NCBI GenBank assembly: GCA_036768485.1
Contig: JAVLUZ010000142.1
Span: forward strand, 6,972,297-7,036,296
Direction: 5' to 3'
DNA from: Mermis nigrescens
Lineage: Eukaryota; Nematoda; Enoplea; Mermithida; Mermithidae
Length of the DNA: 64,000 nt
The notes beneath the pieces were generated by a model that saw nothing but the letters and a program-made list of their open reading frames with translations, was not told the origin of the DNA and ran no database searches. This document shows, in pieces, positions 1 to 11,650 of this stretch; positions within the stretch are counted from its first letter, which is position 1, and the number at the start of each line of letters is the position of its first letter. A program made the translations under genes and the position numbers.

Positions 1-560
1 TATTGTTAATGAAATTAATGGAACTTATTGATAATGAAATTAGTAGGAAAAAACGTCTTGACTTTGCTTTAGAGTATCGCCAATGGACTAACAAAGTCCT
101 GTTTTCTGATTAATCTACCTTTGAGTATTTTTCTCAAGAATCTCGAATTTTGTTCGTCGCTACCCTGGAGAAATCTCTAGCGTTGAATGTATGAAAGGGA
201 CTATGAAAAAAGGAGGCGGCTGCATTCTAATCTGGGCGTCGTTTGGGGTACATGGGAATGGTGAACTGCTTTTTATCCATCAAGCCTGCTATCTGTGCCA
301 ATGACTACATCAAATTAGTCGATGAACATCTGGTATCATCAAATAAGAGTGTTTTAGAATTTCACTAGAACCATTTTATTTTGAACGATAATTACCCTAA
401 GCACGTTGCCAAAACCACTATGACTTATTTTGAGGATAAGGGTGGTCCGTTATTAAAGTGACCGCCACCATCTCTTGAAATCTTAATTCAACTGAAAACA
501 TTTTTGGATATCTGGAATAATAACTTGAAAAGAATTAACTTTCGCGCTCATTCTTGAGTC
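1..560 (+). pseudogene. Tc1-like transposase, degenerate 3' portion
   Basis: Conceptual translation in shifting frames gives the tail of a Tc1-family DDE transposase. Near 45-110 there is a segment reading RKKRLDFALEYRQW followed by KVLFSD, the usual block around the first catalytic Asp. A Gly-rich block ending in ILIWASF lies near 210-245. Near 380-405 a NDNYPKH block carries the second catalytic Asp. Near 465-520 is a decayed counterpart of the usual SPDLNPIE block. Stops interrupt the frame directly after FSD, before NHF and before the last block, and the third acidic residue is not recognisable. The 5' part lies outside the window. This is a dead copy of an enzyme that cuts and pastes its element at TA sites. 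Family assignment is firm; no activity is expected. Confidence 0.8.
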
Positions 561-1285
561 TAAATGGTTGACAAAATAAATGATATATGACTTATGGCCT
601 TTTTTGGCCAGTTTTTGGCTAAAAATTGGATTTCATTTACCCCTTTCCCTGAAAACTCCCACCCAAAATTCTTAGCCGTTACATGTATGCTTGCGACTGT
701 TAATTAACTTTTGTTGTGCTAAAAAATCATGAAAATTCTCTAAAGTTCAAACTTTGTGCAGTTTTTATTAGCTTCTAACGTAGTATCCGATATCTAAATC
801 ATTCGTCCTTTTAGGCGAATCCTTGATACGGGCCTGATACTATAATATAATAGAAACGTAGAGAATCTTTTGATTAAAGGCTATTCGGAATAATATATTT
901 GGCAGCCTCTGCTTGCATTAGTCTATGTTTGAAATGAACTTTAATCATGTCAATTATAGGAATCCGAAGTCGGCTTGGTTCCTTTGGGATATCTAATCAA
1001 GTGCATGTCACTCAGAGATGATCTATTTGTCAGCCCGCTTTTTATTAGTAAGCATTCCCCCCGCTCTTATGCAGTGAAACTCACAGGAAATTGTTTCGCT
1101 AGGTGCTAAGATCAATGATGAGACGGATTTGTCTAAAACCGATTTCGTCAGCGATATTGGCCATGCAAATACGATTCGTTTGAATTTAAGCTGTTCGGAC
1201 AAAGGTACCAGCCCAATTATGAAGGAATGAGTGCAATTTTAAACTTAAGCAATTATGGTTACGTATTGACAGCGGCTATTTTAGT
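561..1285. other. no gene seen
   Basis: AT-rich sequence with no open frame, splice-like exon or recognisable repeat. The short phrase GGATACGGGCCTGAT-like near 826-838 recurs near 5955, just outside the Helitron copy ending at 5929. Confidence 0.4.
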
Positions 1286-1554
1286 CATACGTGGGCGGCA
1301 CTAAAATTCTGGGGAGGTTGCAAGATTTTTCGAAGGTCAAAAATGGCCTTAAAAATGGTGGTATGGCGAAAAAACACTATTTTTCAACGTTTCTCATCGA
1401 GCACTATCCATTTTCATCAAAAAATTGCGAAAAAAAACAAAAGAAAATTTCAAAAATTGAATTCTGAGGAGGTGGTATTTTGGTTTCTGGGGGGTATTTT
1501 GGTCTCTCGGGGGGGGGGGTTGCATACCCCCTCAAACCCCAACGCCCAGATGTG
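1286..1554 (+). mobile_element. hAT-like MITE (long subfamily)
   Basis: Non-coding element beginning CATACGTGGGC and ending GCCCAGATGTG, which are imperfect inverted ends. It is flanked on both sides by a perfect 8-bp duplication ATTTTAGT (1278-1285 and 1555-1562). The internal signature is shared by the whole family: a block reading like GGCCTTAAAAATGGTGGTATGG, then ACTATCCATTGGCAT, then two or three runs of GGGGGTATTTTGG near one end. The 8-bp duplication and CA...TG ends fit the hAT superfamily. Short open frames through it are meaningless. Confidence 0.85.
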
Positions 1555-2368
1555 ATTTTAGTACTGGATTTATTTTTGCAGCCATGCGCAACAAGGCATG
1601 CATTCGTATCATCAATTTTATTGTTCTACTACACGCTCGCAATGCATTTTCTGCTTTAGCAACTTAAGAAAGCATTTGATCTCGACCGAAGCAGAATTTT
1701 ATTATTTTTTAACTTGAATGGTAGCAGAGCAGACATGCATTTGAGAGCGCAGGTCTTGCTTTCCCTTCTCAGAGGTTTACTTAATTTCATAGGAGAAATA
1801 CTTTCTTAAATTAAAATACGCTTAATTTATGAAGCTGTTTCTGAATAATGAAATGAAGGAAGGGAGTGGGCTTGCTCGCGATCTACAAATTTTGCTTATT
1901 TAAGAGTAACAAAGGTATATAGAGAAACTTTGATATTCATAAAGCTGCTAAACTTGACCTTATAAAAGAGGCATTGATTGAATATAGGATTAATTATTGC
2001 ATTTTGAGAATTCGTGCTTGATCAAAAGTTACAGTACTCTACTCAAGGTCGTCATACCGTAACGCTTTGCATGTATTTTTCCAACCATCTTATTCCAAAT
2101 TCTCATTATTCTCATGCAAATTCGCTTGTGCGAAATGAATCGTTGTAGCCTTACGCAGAATGACTTGCTTATCCTTTGTTTTAAATTAGCTGATTGCCAT
2201 CTTTGCCGTCCCTCATTTTTCTTTACGTTTTAGATTTAACCCTCAACGGCCGATGTAAACTCAACTGTTACCAGGACCTACAGAATGGATCGAACGTCTC
2301 GACCGACCAAATTGTCTTGCTTTGCAATCCTTGCTGCAATTTTCTACTGGTACGCAAATAGTCATCAC
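1555..2368. other. no gene seen
   Basis: AT-rich sequence without coding signal or repeat identity that I can recognise. Confidence 0.4.
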
Positions 2369-2617
2369 CATACGTGGGCGTGGGGGTTGGAGGTATACAC
2401 CCCCTAGAAGGCCGAATACCCCCAAAAACCGAAATAACTCCCCCGGAATTCAATTTAATTTTTTTGTTTTTCGCGAGTTTTTCTTGCCAATCGATAGTGT
2501 TCGATGAGAAACGTTTAAAAATGGCGTTTTTGCGCCATACCACCATTTTTAAGACCACTTTTCGACCTTGAAAAAATTTGAGTTTCCTCTCCAGAATTTT
2601 AGCTCTGCTTAACTATG
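2369..2617 (-). mobile_element. hAT-like MITE (long subfamily), eroded
   Basis: Reverse-orientation copy: CATACGTGGGCGTGG at the left, the family block near 2515-2560, and a decayed GCTCTGCTTAACTATG right end. Flanks GTCATCAC and ATCAGTAC agree at 5 of 8 positions, consistent with an old insertion. Confidence 0.75.
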
Positions 2618-3166
2618 ATCAGTACATTTAGCGCATTGTTCAAAATTAAATTTTATAAAGCTCCAAGAACAACGTGAATAGACCGCATTGCAAACTTAAT
2701 ACCGATTATAGCGATATTTGCTCTTTTTCCTTACTGCACTCGTTTTCAGGGGCGAAATTAAAATGTGCAAAGCCCATGCTGATCTATTAGCCTTAGATTC
2801 CTATGTCGCAATGTCATACTGTATCTCAAGCACTTTTCGTAGTCGGTTTATCATGTACATGATCGTATTTAGGGAAGCGGTGAGCGGCCGGTGGCGGGCA
2901 AGATAATGCGCGGGGACATGAGGAAATTGCGTCTGTTTGCCAGAAAATCCTCAAATTTTCGGCGCTTCGCGCCATATGTGAAGTATTTTCTATAGTTTTG
3001 TCTCAAGCGCGATCAAAAAAGACGTTTTACAACCTATTTAGAGAAAAGAAATTTCTTTTAAAAAGTCCGAATTTTACGTGCTAAACGGTTAGAAGAGCAT
3101 GTTGAAAAATGTCAGGAGATGCGGTTTTAAGAGCAATCCCTGCGAAATTTCCTATATATTAAGCAA
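2618..3166. other. no gene; weak hAT-remnant signal
   Basis: No convincing gene. The motif TTCGGCGCTTCGCGCC near 2957-2972 resembles blocks inside the complete hAT-type element at 62970-63563 and may be a remnant of it. A run ending in TTTTCAG at about 2750 precedes an open frame of about 50 codons, but nothing else supports an exon. Confidence 0.3.
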
Positions 3167-3330
3167 CTAGTGAAGAAAATGCTCCGATGGAACGAAAAAG
3201 ACGAATATACTTGGGATCGTGGATTATTAAGGATGTAAAAGGAGGGGGCCTGTGAAGGTTGTAAGAATCCACTAACAATACGATTTCCGCTGAAAAACGC
3301 AAAAAATCGAAGTATATTCTGCGGCCTGCA
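3167..3330 (-). repeat. Helitron 3'-end arm (terminal)
   Basis: Holds CTAG, the terminal hairpin GATGGAAC/GCTCC, the AATATACTTGG motif and, at its inner end, CGAAGTATATTCTGCGGCCTGC. It pairs as an inverted repeat with 3787-3971. Confidence 0.7.
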
Positions 3331-3786
3331 GATTGAAGTAAATTGTTGATCCAAAAAACGATTGAAAAAGCAGCAAGTTAGCAATGCAGTAGCTATGGAA
3401 AAGTAGATTGAGTAAACTAGGAGCAAGTTTGTAAGCCAATTGAATGAAATAGCAAACATCGATGCATTCAATACAAAGAAATTGTTTGGTTAAAGTAGTA
3501 GGAAGCGCGTAAGCTTACGTGAAACAGACTACATGTAGGTATACTTCAATGCCCGCAACGATTGCATGCACTAACCGATTGATGCTAGGCTTGCTTGCTA
3601 TAATGCTTATGATAACAGAATAAAAGACCTTTAAATACAATTGCAGTTAGTTTTCTATCAATCACGATATGAAGCAAGTCAGCGTTGCAACTTGCAAGCA
3701 GTTTACAAATAGTAAAGATTTTAGATTATGTTTATACACTTTCATGTGAAGCATTTAAAATTACTTTAAGATGATTACACTGTTTC

Positions 3787-3971
3787 AGAGGCCGCAGAAT
3801 ATATGTACTTCGATTTTTTGCATTGCATAGAGGCTGATTTTTAACAGATTTTGCGACTTAGGGCAAATACATAGATAGCTTTTTCCTAGTCCCGCCTTTA
3901 ACATCCTTGATAATCCATAACCCCGAGTACATTCGTCTTTTTTGTTCCACCGGAGCATTTTTTTCTGCTAG
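3787..3971 (+). repeat. Helitron 3'-end arm (internal inverted copy)
   Basis: Inverted counterpart of 3167-3330: starts AGGCCGCAGAATATA and finishes CGGAGCATTTTTTTCTGCTAG, with CTAG exactly at its junction with the long arm (3968-3971). Confidence 0.7.
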
Positions 3972-4149
3972 TACCCTACTTTTAATTAGCATGATCGGGT
4001 AAATCAGTCAGCAAACACATACGGTAACATTCCACAAAAATGATAGCAGCCCAAGACGCGGAAAACAGTATTGTTTTGAACATCAGCACCATCTTCTTTA
4101 AACAAGACAACCTTACCTTATTTAAACAGATCAAAGGTTTTCAGCATAA

Positions 4150-4640
4150 ACTTTAAGCAATTATTGACTTTAAAGAACGCTTGCGCTCAGATTCGTTATT
4201 CAATGTTACATGGAACATTTCGAAAAAAACAAGCATTTGCAACGCTCTGAAACTGAATTTAATTTTCAGTGTAAACTTTACATAACTACTGGGTTAAAAC
4301 TTTAACAGTTAGATTCGTAATCCTGACCTAAGGGAACATATTTTGAGAAAAATTTACGTTTTTCAACGCTCTGTAAGTAAAATAAATTGATAGTGTAAAC
4401 TACACATCAACAATAAATGAATAGTGCCAACTTTACACAACGACTGGGTTTAGAGATAACTAACAGTCAGATTCGTAATTTTGACGTTACGTATAACATT
4501 TTGAAAAATTTTAAGCTTCCGCAAGGCTCTAGAACTAAAGTTAACTTGCAGTGTAAACTTTACACAACTACAGTGAAAAAAGATTTAATGGGATTCGTAA
4601 TTCTGATATAACAATCAACATTTATGGTAAAGTTAAGTCT
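4150..4640. repeat. diverged tandem modules inside Helitron
   Basis: At least three modules of roughly 120-150 bp. Each contains a TGGAACATTTTGAAAAA-like start, a GCAACGCTCTGAAAC-like block, a GTGTAAACTTTACACAAC palindrome and a CAGATTCGTAATCCTGAC-like block. Equivalent modules occur in the other four Helitron copies. Confidence 0.6.
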
Positions 4641-4889
4641 TAACAATGGCCTGAAGACAAATAAATATTAGATGGAAACAATTTTACACCTCGGTTGAGT
4701 GTAAACAAAAGCGCCGAACTGGCGTATCACGTTTGATCCCTGGTACATTTTTAGACTTGATATTATGTCCAGACTCATAACCGGAGAAGTTTGCAGAAAA
4801 AAAACAAGACAGAAACACGTTTAACACACCCAATTTTTGACTTTACAGGTCCCGAAATAGGTAAATCTTGATGTAAACAAACGCAATTT

Positions 4890-5480
4890 GTTGTGACGTG
4901 TACCCCTTACAAAGTGCTTTATTTTTATTGTATTTTACCTATCCTGACTTCTAAACGGAGAGAGTGGCGAACAAAAAAACGGACAAAGGCGTATTTCCTA
5001 CCATCCACCACATTGTAAAGTTTAGAAATCTGAATCTAACACCCCATTGAGTATGAAGAAATTCGGTTTGTGACAGTTTGTAGCCTTTGAATCGTAGTAG
5101 GTTTGTATGCGGATAACTTCTGTTACGCAAAATATTTGAGATGTTTACGAATCAAAATAGAGAAAAAATGTGTTTTTTTCGCCCATTTCACACCCCTGAA
5201 TTCAAACTTCACACCCTCATAAATAACTCAATATTAATTTTTAAACGCGCTTTGCTGCGACGTGTAGCCCTTAGAAAGTACTTTATTTCTGTTTTATTTA
5301 ATTCATTCCGATTTATAAGCGGAAAAGTTGGCAGAGAAATCTTAGACAAAATCTGTTTTTTACACCATCCACTAGAGTGTATCGTTTAAACCCCTAGATC
5401 TAACTCCGTGTTGAGTATGCAAAAGTTAGCTTGTAAGTCGGAAGTAGCCTTTGAGCCGTAGTACATTTCTGCTGGAAAAA
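4890..5480. repeat. two-copy internal module of Helitron long arm
   Basis: Two diverged direct copies of about 360 bp, beginning near 4892 and 5255. Each runs from GACGTGTAGCCCTTAGAAAG-like sequence through a CGGAAAAGTTGGC-like block to TAGCCTTTGAATCGTAGTA. The same pair is seen in the other long arms. Confidence 0.55.
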
Positions 5481-5929
5481 ATTTCGTGGTACTCATAATC
5501 GGAGTTGTTGGCAGACAAAAAACAGACCGCATCGGGTTTTTTCACCCCAGATTCTTCACACTCCTAACACTGCCTCTCCGGAAATAAGTCCTTTTTCTAA
5601 AAAAGAAAAAAGTATTCCTAAGCTTACCCAATTGTCTACATTTAAAAAGAACTAGATTGAAAAGATTGCAGAACTGAGTTAGGAAAGTCCGGTAGCCGAC
5701 CAAAATTTGAAAAAGTATGTCTTATACCTTTACAGTGAAACTTTACACGCTCCTTACACATCAGGTAAAAGTGTAAAAAAATTGAAAAAGATGGCCACAT
5801 CAAATTTTTTCATTATCTATTTTTAAAAAAGATCGCACAATACAGAAGTGTCCCGGTGTTGCTGAAAGGGGGACGTATGTCGTGGGTACCCAAGTATATT
5901 ATAGGTATGCGCTAACGTGCTACCTATGA

Positions 5930-6779
5930 TTCATTTTGGGTCCCCCTTGGCCTGGTTCTGGATACGGGCCTGATCATGTACATGCATATGTACGTCGACT
6001 AAAATAAGCATAAACAAAGCTAAATGACCCGATTGGGCCTTTATTGTCAATATTATATCGACCAGAATAATTCCTTTGATTCGGAGAATGACTCAAATAG
6101 CGATTTTACAACTCTATTTATACGCGAAAATTAAATAGGAAAGGTATGCGATAAAAGTATAAAAGGTGAATTCTGTGTTAAATTTAGCACCCGTGAATAG
6201 CCCAGCTATCGCGAGTCGACAAAATTGGTAACCCCCTACGCATAAAAAGTGAAAGCAGAAAATTTTATGACTAGAATCGCGTTCTTTTGCGAAGCATAAA
6301 AAATTAAAAATTGATTTCTGTGACGAAACATAAGGTTAAAGATAGCTCATGCAGTATAATATAAACCGAATTAATATTTTAATGCGATTAAGATCTTGAT
6401 AAGATATGTATTTATGAATAAGTAATTAATGCGTATTTCAAGTTGGTTTTAAATTGAGCTTCTTTATAGTGGGTGGTCATTATATCTTTTTTGCACTGTG
6501 CAAACGAAAGACCGGCCATAAGATGAACTATGATTTCAAGGAAAATTGGAAAAATTGGTGAAAAATTTTTTGTTTAAAATAACATTTTAGCTCTCCAAAG
6601 TTCTTTTTATCGAAAAATTCTGAAAATTTTTTCCTATTTCTACGAATTAATCTGAGTTTTTCTCAAATCAATTGCAAAAATGGTGGAACAGTTTACAAAA
6701 AGAAATAAATGTACCGTTATAATAAGTAGTAATCTAGTCTTGGTGTTAAGCATGCAAATGACCGGACACTCGCATTTGC
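5930..6779. other. no gene seen
   Basis: AT-rich sequence without coding signal or recognised repeat. Confidence 0.4.
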
Positions 6780-7450
6780 ACGCGTGTAAATGAGGGTCGG
6801 GCAAAAGATTTATTGGGTCGGCCTCCCTCCTCCCATTGCCTTAACTTGGCAAGATGAAAAATAGATATGTATTTTTTACGATTTTTTAAACTCGTCTATC
6901 GTAACTTCTCAAATTTTTTATGCTCACATATTAATGACGTATTGACTGTTCTGGTGGTCTGGAAGCCGTATTTTGCGTCAGAAACTTTTGCATAGAAAAC
7001 GAAAATTTCGTGGCTACTGCAAAGATTTCTGGAGCAGAGATGCATTGATCCTTGCCCAATCCCAGCTTCAAACGAAACTTCTCAAAAAAATTTTAGCGCT
7101 TCGTGTCAAAGTCTTTTGTAGATTTTTATATTGCTCAGCTGTAGATAACAGGTAAAAAGAGTAATATTAATTATCTATAGTCATCCTTGTGGGCAAATTT
7201 AAAGAGTTTTTTGACGCTTCGCACCTTATTTTTGCTCAAATTACTGAATATTAGACATTTTTTACTATAAATTTTCAAATATTTTGAATTTTTATCGGAA
7301 AAAATGTGCCAAAAGGAGTTCTGAGTAAAACAAGATATCGAAAGACGGTTTTAAAATGTGATTCCATGTATGAATATCAGATTTATTGAACTATTTCGAT
7401 TATTTTATGTAAAGTTTGGGTACCGACCGCCCCTCCTACGCAGATTCTAT
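6780..7450. mobile_element. possible decayed hAT-type element
   Basis: GGTCTGGAAGCCGTATTTTGCGTCAGA near 6956-6982 matches the internal block of the elements at 38109-38675 and 53061-53655 (CTGGAAGCCAT...). CCTCCCTCC-type sequence near one end and CCGCCCCTCC near the other suggest the outer parts. No intact termini or target duplication were found, so the boundaries are approximate. Confidence 0.4.
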
Positions 7451-7775
7451 GTCCTCCAGTACTCTTAATCAGTGTGCATTAGTTGGAAATGCTCTTTTGC
7501 AAATTTTCTGTAGGTGGCTCAAGTGCTGATTCGTTCATGGGCAAGGCCGAAATGTTTGGGGTTGACAACTTTAAAAACATCAAAGAAGATCAAAACATTG
7601 ATGGTGCTGAGAATATAACATCATTTTCAGACGTTTTCTACGGAGCTCTATTCAGTTGAATAAAAAATAGAGAATTCAAAAATTGAAATTTCAGGGGTCT
7701 GCGGGGAGTTTTTAATTTTCGGGGGTCCAAACTTTTAGGTTCACGTGTGCATTGATTTTAAGTATTGACTGATTG

Positions 7776-7957
7776 CGGCATGTTGCCGTAAGAAGGCGTT
7801 GAAAAATTTTGGTGTGGTCAATTTCTGTGTCAAAATATTAGCAAAAACACCACTATTTACGCAAACGGCATGTTGCCGTAAAAAGGCATTGAAAAAATTT
7901 TGGTATGGTCATTTTCTTTGTCAAAATATGAGCAAAAACACCACAATTTACACAAAC
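7776..7957. repeat. two-copy 90-bp tandem repeat
   Basis: CGGCATGTTGCCGTAA starts at 7776 and again at 7866, giving a 90-bp unit present twice with few differences. Each unit begins with the short palindrome CGGCATGTTGCCG. Confidence 0.85.
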
Positions 7958-8497
7958 CTCTAAATAGCTTTGTTTTAATTTTAATGTTACCTACCTGTCT
8001 GATTTGATGCTTTATAATAAGGATTATTCTGATGCGATATCAGTTAAAATTTTTCGAGCCTTTTTAGGATGAATCGAATTCGGAATGCGAGCATACCTTC
8101 GAATTTTTATTTTTGTCCGAAGGAGTTTTCAGGGTCGAAATTAATTTTGAATCGAGAGATACAGTGCGGAAAAGTGACGGCGGCAATGCTTATGAAGAAA
8201 ATTTACTTTTACCTTGCTGTTTTCCTCCTATGCCCATTTATACGTTTACAGCGATGTAAATGCTTTATTGAAGACTAACGTCAAAGTCACTAAAGCTGAA
8301 TATTTATTATGTTCTCAAACGTATTTTGTTTACATGTTTTGTAAAGTGATAATGTTTGTTTCACAAAGATATTTGATTATTTATTAAAACCGTTTACACT
8401 TATTGCACTTGACCTTGGAAGTGAAAAAGTTCTGTGCATCTAAGCCTCTGAAGCTTTGATGACTAGTCGACGTCCGGCAAGTCCGCACACTTGCTAG
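7958..8497. other. no gene seen
   Basis: No supported feature. A 69-codon open frame from 8069 has a hydrophobic C-terminal stretch but no other support. Confidence 0.3.
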
Positions 8498-8750
8498 TAC
8501 ACGTGGGCGTGGGGTTATGCACCCCCCCGAGAAACCAAAATACCCCTCCAGAAATCAAAATACCCCCGCCAGAATTCAATTTTTTGAGAATTTTTTCGTT
8601 TTTTTCGCAATTTTTTGATGCCAATGGATAGTGCTCGATGAGAAACGTCGAAAAATAGTGTTTTTCGCCATATCGCCATTTTTAAGGCCATTTCTTGACC
8701 TTCAAGAAATCTTGCACCACCCCCCAGAATTTTCTTGCTGCCCACGTATG
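8498..8750 (-). mobile_element. hAT-like MITE (long subfamily)
   Basis: Reverse copy from TACACGTGGGCGTGG to CTTGCTGCCCACGTATG with the full family signature. Flanks CTTGCTAG and CTTACCAT agree at 5 of 8 positions. Confidence 0.8.
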
Positions 8751-9405
8751 CTTACCATTCGTGCACGCGTGAGAAGAATGTATTGATAGATTTCCAAGTG
8801 GATAAGTGCACAAATGTCAGTAGAACATAAGGCGAACTTAAGGCCAAAAACATAAAAATTTGCTAAAGTACTTAAAATCGATCAGAAATGGCCAGTTAAT
8901 GAGTGAGTACCATTGCAGTTCAAAAGTGCTTGCATGAAGATTTGTATTAAGTCTTACCTGTGTGATGTGTTGTGTACTTGTATTATTTATGTTCGTGGCT
9001 ATTGTTGGCCTACACGAATTAAAAAATGTGTTATTAACCTACACACAGGTGGTATCGAAGTCCGTGCAATATTCTTTACACAAATCGTACCTACATACCA
9101 CAATGTTGCATTAACCACAACGTGACAAGTGTGTAACAAAATTAAAACAATTAATAAATTTGAAAGATTTATGTATATTAATATATTAAACAAAACTATG
9201 AAAGAAAAACTAGCTCCTTCATACGTGTATACAAACCATTTCAAACTTGTTGTCAATATCTATGAAATGGCGTCCTGAAACCAAAGCGGAATGAAACGAA
9301 AATTACCAACCGGCACAATGATTTCAAGCATCTCTTTATCACGATGTCCAAACAGCGTATAGAGTTACCAGTGTTGTGCACTACCTACATTAAATCACTA
9401 AATTG
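8751..9405. other. no gene seen
   Basis: Unique AT-rich sequence flanking the LTR retrotransposon. No coding signal that I trust. Confidence 0.4.
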
Positions 9406-9409
9406 GTGT

Positions 9410-10423
9410 TGTAGTACACATGGGTGCCCTATTTATACGGAATCAACATAGGACACGGATGTGTTTGCCTTCGAAAGACTTCACTTAGGCACGGTGCAGG
9501 TACTTAGATCTGCACTTAGCGCTGGCCCTGGGATCGCTTAGCCCATCACTTCGATCCTTGGACTTCACAGACTTACTGCTTCACATCCCTTGGTCCTAAT
9601 ATTGCTGACCGCTTCGTCGGGTGATCTCAGCAGCTACGCCCTAAGACCTAAGGCTACCTACCTAATCTCGGAATTGCTGCGGAGGTCAGTTGACCTATCT
9701 CAAAGCCTGCTGATTGTTTAACTTATTTTCAAGATTCGATTCCAACAGAAATGTTTTCTGGTTCCTAATGTGTATAGCACAATAAACTTTGAAAACAACA
9801 ACAACGAAGCTCATACTGATCAATCATCCTTAAAGATTAAATAATGTTGACCAATTTTAGATTTAAGAAAAGAATTAAGACTTTGAATGAAATAAGTGAT
9901 CATATGTAATTTACCTATCCGTCCAATTCAGGTCTCAAAATCCTGACGGAGTGCTCCAACCTAACCCTCGGTATATCCGAAACCCTGGGTAGGTTTTTCC
10001 AATTGTCTGAACACTAAATACACGGCCTAACTGCCGACAACAAATAACGCAAAAAGAAAACAAAACGTACTCCACTATACACTCCTCCGCATGACCGCCA
10101 ACCACTAACTAAGATGGGCCACGAGAGGACCATTACAGTACATGTAAATAACGTCAAAATAACATAATACTCGGAACTCTTTTTAAATCACAACGAATGT
10201 TCTAGATTAATACAAATGTATGTACGGAACAAATTACTATTATCATATACTTAACCTTATGTTACCGGACAAGTATCTTATTGTTTTTTATTATTGAAAA
10301 TTGGGGAAAATGGGAAGAACGCGTACAGCTCACAGTACACTATTGTATAGCTACTAGTATTGGCTATGTAGTGGCTACCGTGAACCGCTAAGGCAAGTCA
10401 GCCAAACGTAACTCGCAGTTACA
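9410..10423 (-). repeat. 3' LTR of the gypsy element
   Basis: 1014 bp, TG...CA ends, aligned along its whole length with 25100-26129. A shared stretch near 9590-9700 includes CTAATATTGCTGACCGCTTC. An AATAAA-type signal on the minus strand near 10288 could serve transcript 3'-end formation. Confidence 0.9.
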
Positions 10424-10431
10424 CCCCCCAC
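10424..10431 (-). promoter_or_regulatory. candidate polypurine tract
   Basis: GTGGGGGG on the minus strand abuts the inner edge of the 3' LTR, where plus-strand DNA priming is expected in LTR elements. Confidence 0.5.
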
Positions 10432-10776
10432 GTATAGAAAAAAATTTGACACAAAGTGAGAATTTTTTCGGGGGTACACCAACAACAATTAGTGTGTCTG
10501 CAACGCTTCTACTACTGGCACCTGGCGTTCACAACGCCTCTACTCTGGCTTCCTGCAATGCCTCATCCTGAGCAATGTGAAAAACGAAAAATAAAAATAA
10601 CAAATAGTTGATAACAAATAATGGTCAACGCATGACCTCATTCGCACTCATGAACTCGAGCAACACTCGGTGACGCTAGGTAAAACTATATTGTTGCCCT
10701 AGTAATATTGAACTCCGTGGACAAGACATGATAATATCTGATTATGCTGTCTTTTTAGCCTCCCTTCAGTCCCCGG

Positions 10777-11027
10777 CATAATGTGGGCAGCAAGAAATTT
10801 CTAGGGGGTGCAAGATTTTTTTGAAGGTCAAAAAATGGCCTTAAAAACGATGGTATGGTGATAAAAACACCATTTTTCACGTTTCCTCATCAAGCACTAT
10901 CCATTGGCATCAAAAAATTACAGAAAAGCGAAAAATTTTCTTAAAAATTGAATTCTGGGGGCATTTGATTTCAGGGGTATTTCTTGATTTCTGGGGTACA
11001 CCTCAAACCCCCCCACGCCCAGGTGTG
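10777..11027 (+). mobile_element. hAT-like MITE inside the gypsy element
   Basis: CATAATGTGGGCAGC to CACGCCCAGGTGTG with the full family signature. Flanks GTCCCCGG and GTCCCCTG agree at 7 of 8 positions. It lies between the 3' LTR and the unexplained downstream region, so it postdates the retrotransposon. Confidence 0.85.
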
Positions 11028-11650
11028 GTCCCCTGGGTAATGAGAAAAATTTGAATTGAAAAAGTTTTAAGATTGGGCATAAATAACCCTTGTCCGTTAA
11101 TGAGTTAAGATACCATAATAGTAACACCGCTATTGAGCAAAAATTAAGACAATGGAATGACAAGGCAAGATTATGCTGAGCAAAAATTAAAAGACAATGA
11201 CGAGTTAAAAACACAAGGTAATGGATAAAACAAGAGATGGCAAATTATGCGAGATAATGAGGAAAGAGAAAAAATAAGCACTGTCAATCAAAAATTACAG
11301 CAAGAAAAATGGATAAGAAAATTTACACAGGAAAATAAACAAAATGCGATGTCCTGGAATCCACATCAGGATCAAAAACGAAAAACGAGCAAAAAACTGC
11401 TGGTCGATTCGACACTCAGCAGAGTTCAAAAGTTCTGTACGTTGGATAAATTAATAATATCCCTGATATCATTTTGTTACGGGATTTCATGAATAACGTT
11501 GAAAATAGCCGTCATCCTGATTGGGTCCGCTGACAGATTCAAATCGCCATATACTTTGATATGGTGAATGCCTACGTCCCTACATATGCTGACGTAGACA
11601 TTGATGTGGTCGACTGGACAACTATCATCCTCGCTGTATCGCTGCCATCC
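11028..11650. other. A-rich stretch inside LTR element
   Basis: A-rich on the plus strand with loosely repeated GAGCAAAAATTAAGACAATG-like words near 11130-11200. An 81-codon plus-strand frame (11247-11492) is lysine-, glutamine- and asparagine-rich and looks like a by-product of composition. Confidence 0.35.

Larger units (their letters stand above)
3167..5929 (-). mobile_element. non-autonomous Helitron, copy 1
   Basis: On the minus strand this 2763-bp unit starts TCATAGGTAGCACG at 5929 and ends CTAG at 3167-3170. The flanking bases give A before TC and T after CTAG, the Helitron insertion rule. About 14 nt before CTAG lies a hairpin TGTTCC-ATC-GGAGCA-like (CGTTCC here). A second, inverted copy of the 3' end occupies 3787-3971, separated by about 450 bp from the terminal one. 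The rest is a long non-coding arm with internally repeated modules and many GTGTAAACTTTACAC-like palindromes. No Rep/helicase coding is present, so mobility would have needed an autonomous partner elsewhere. Confidence 0.7.
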
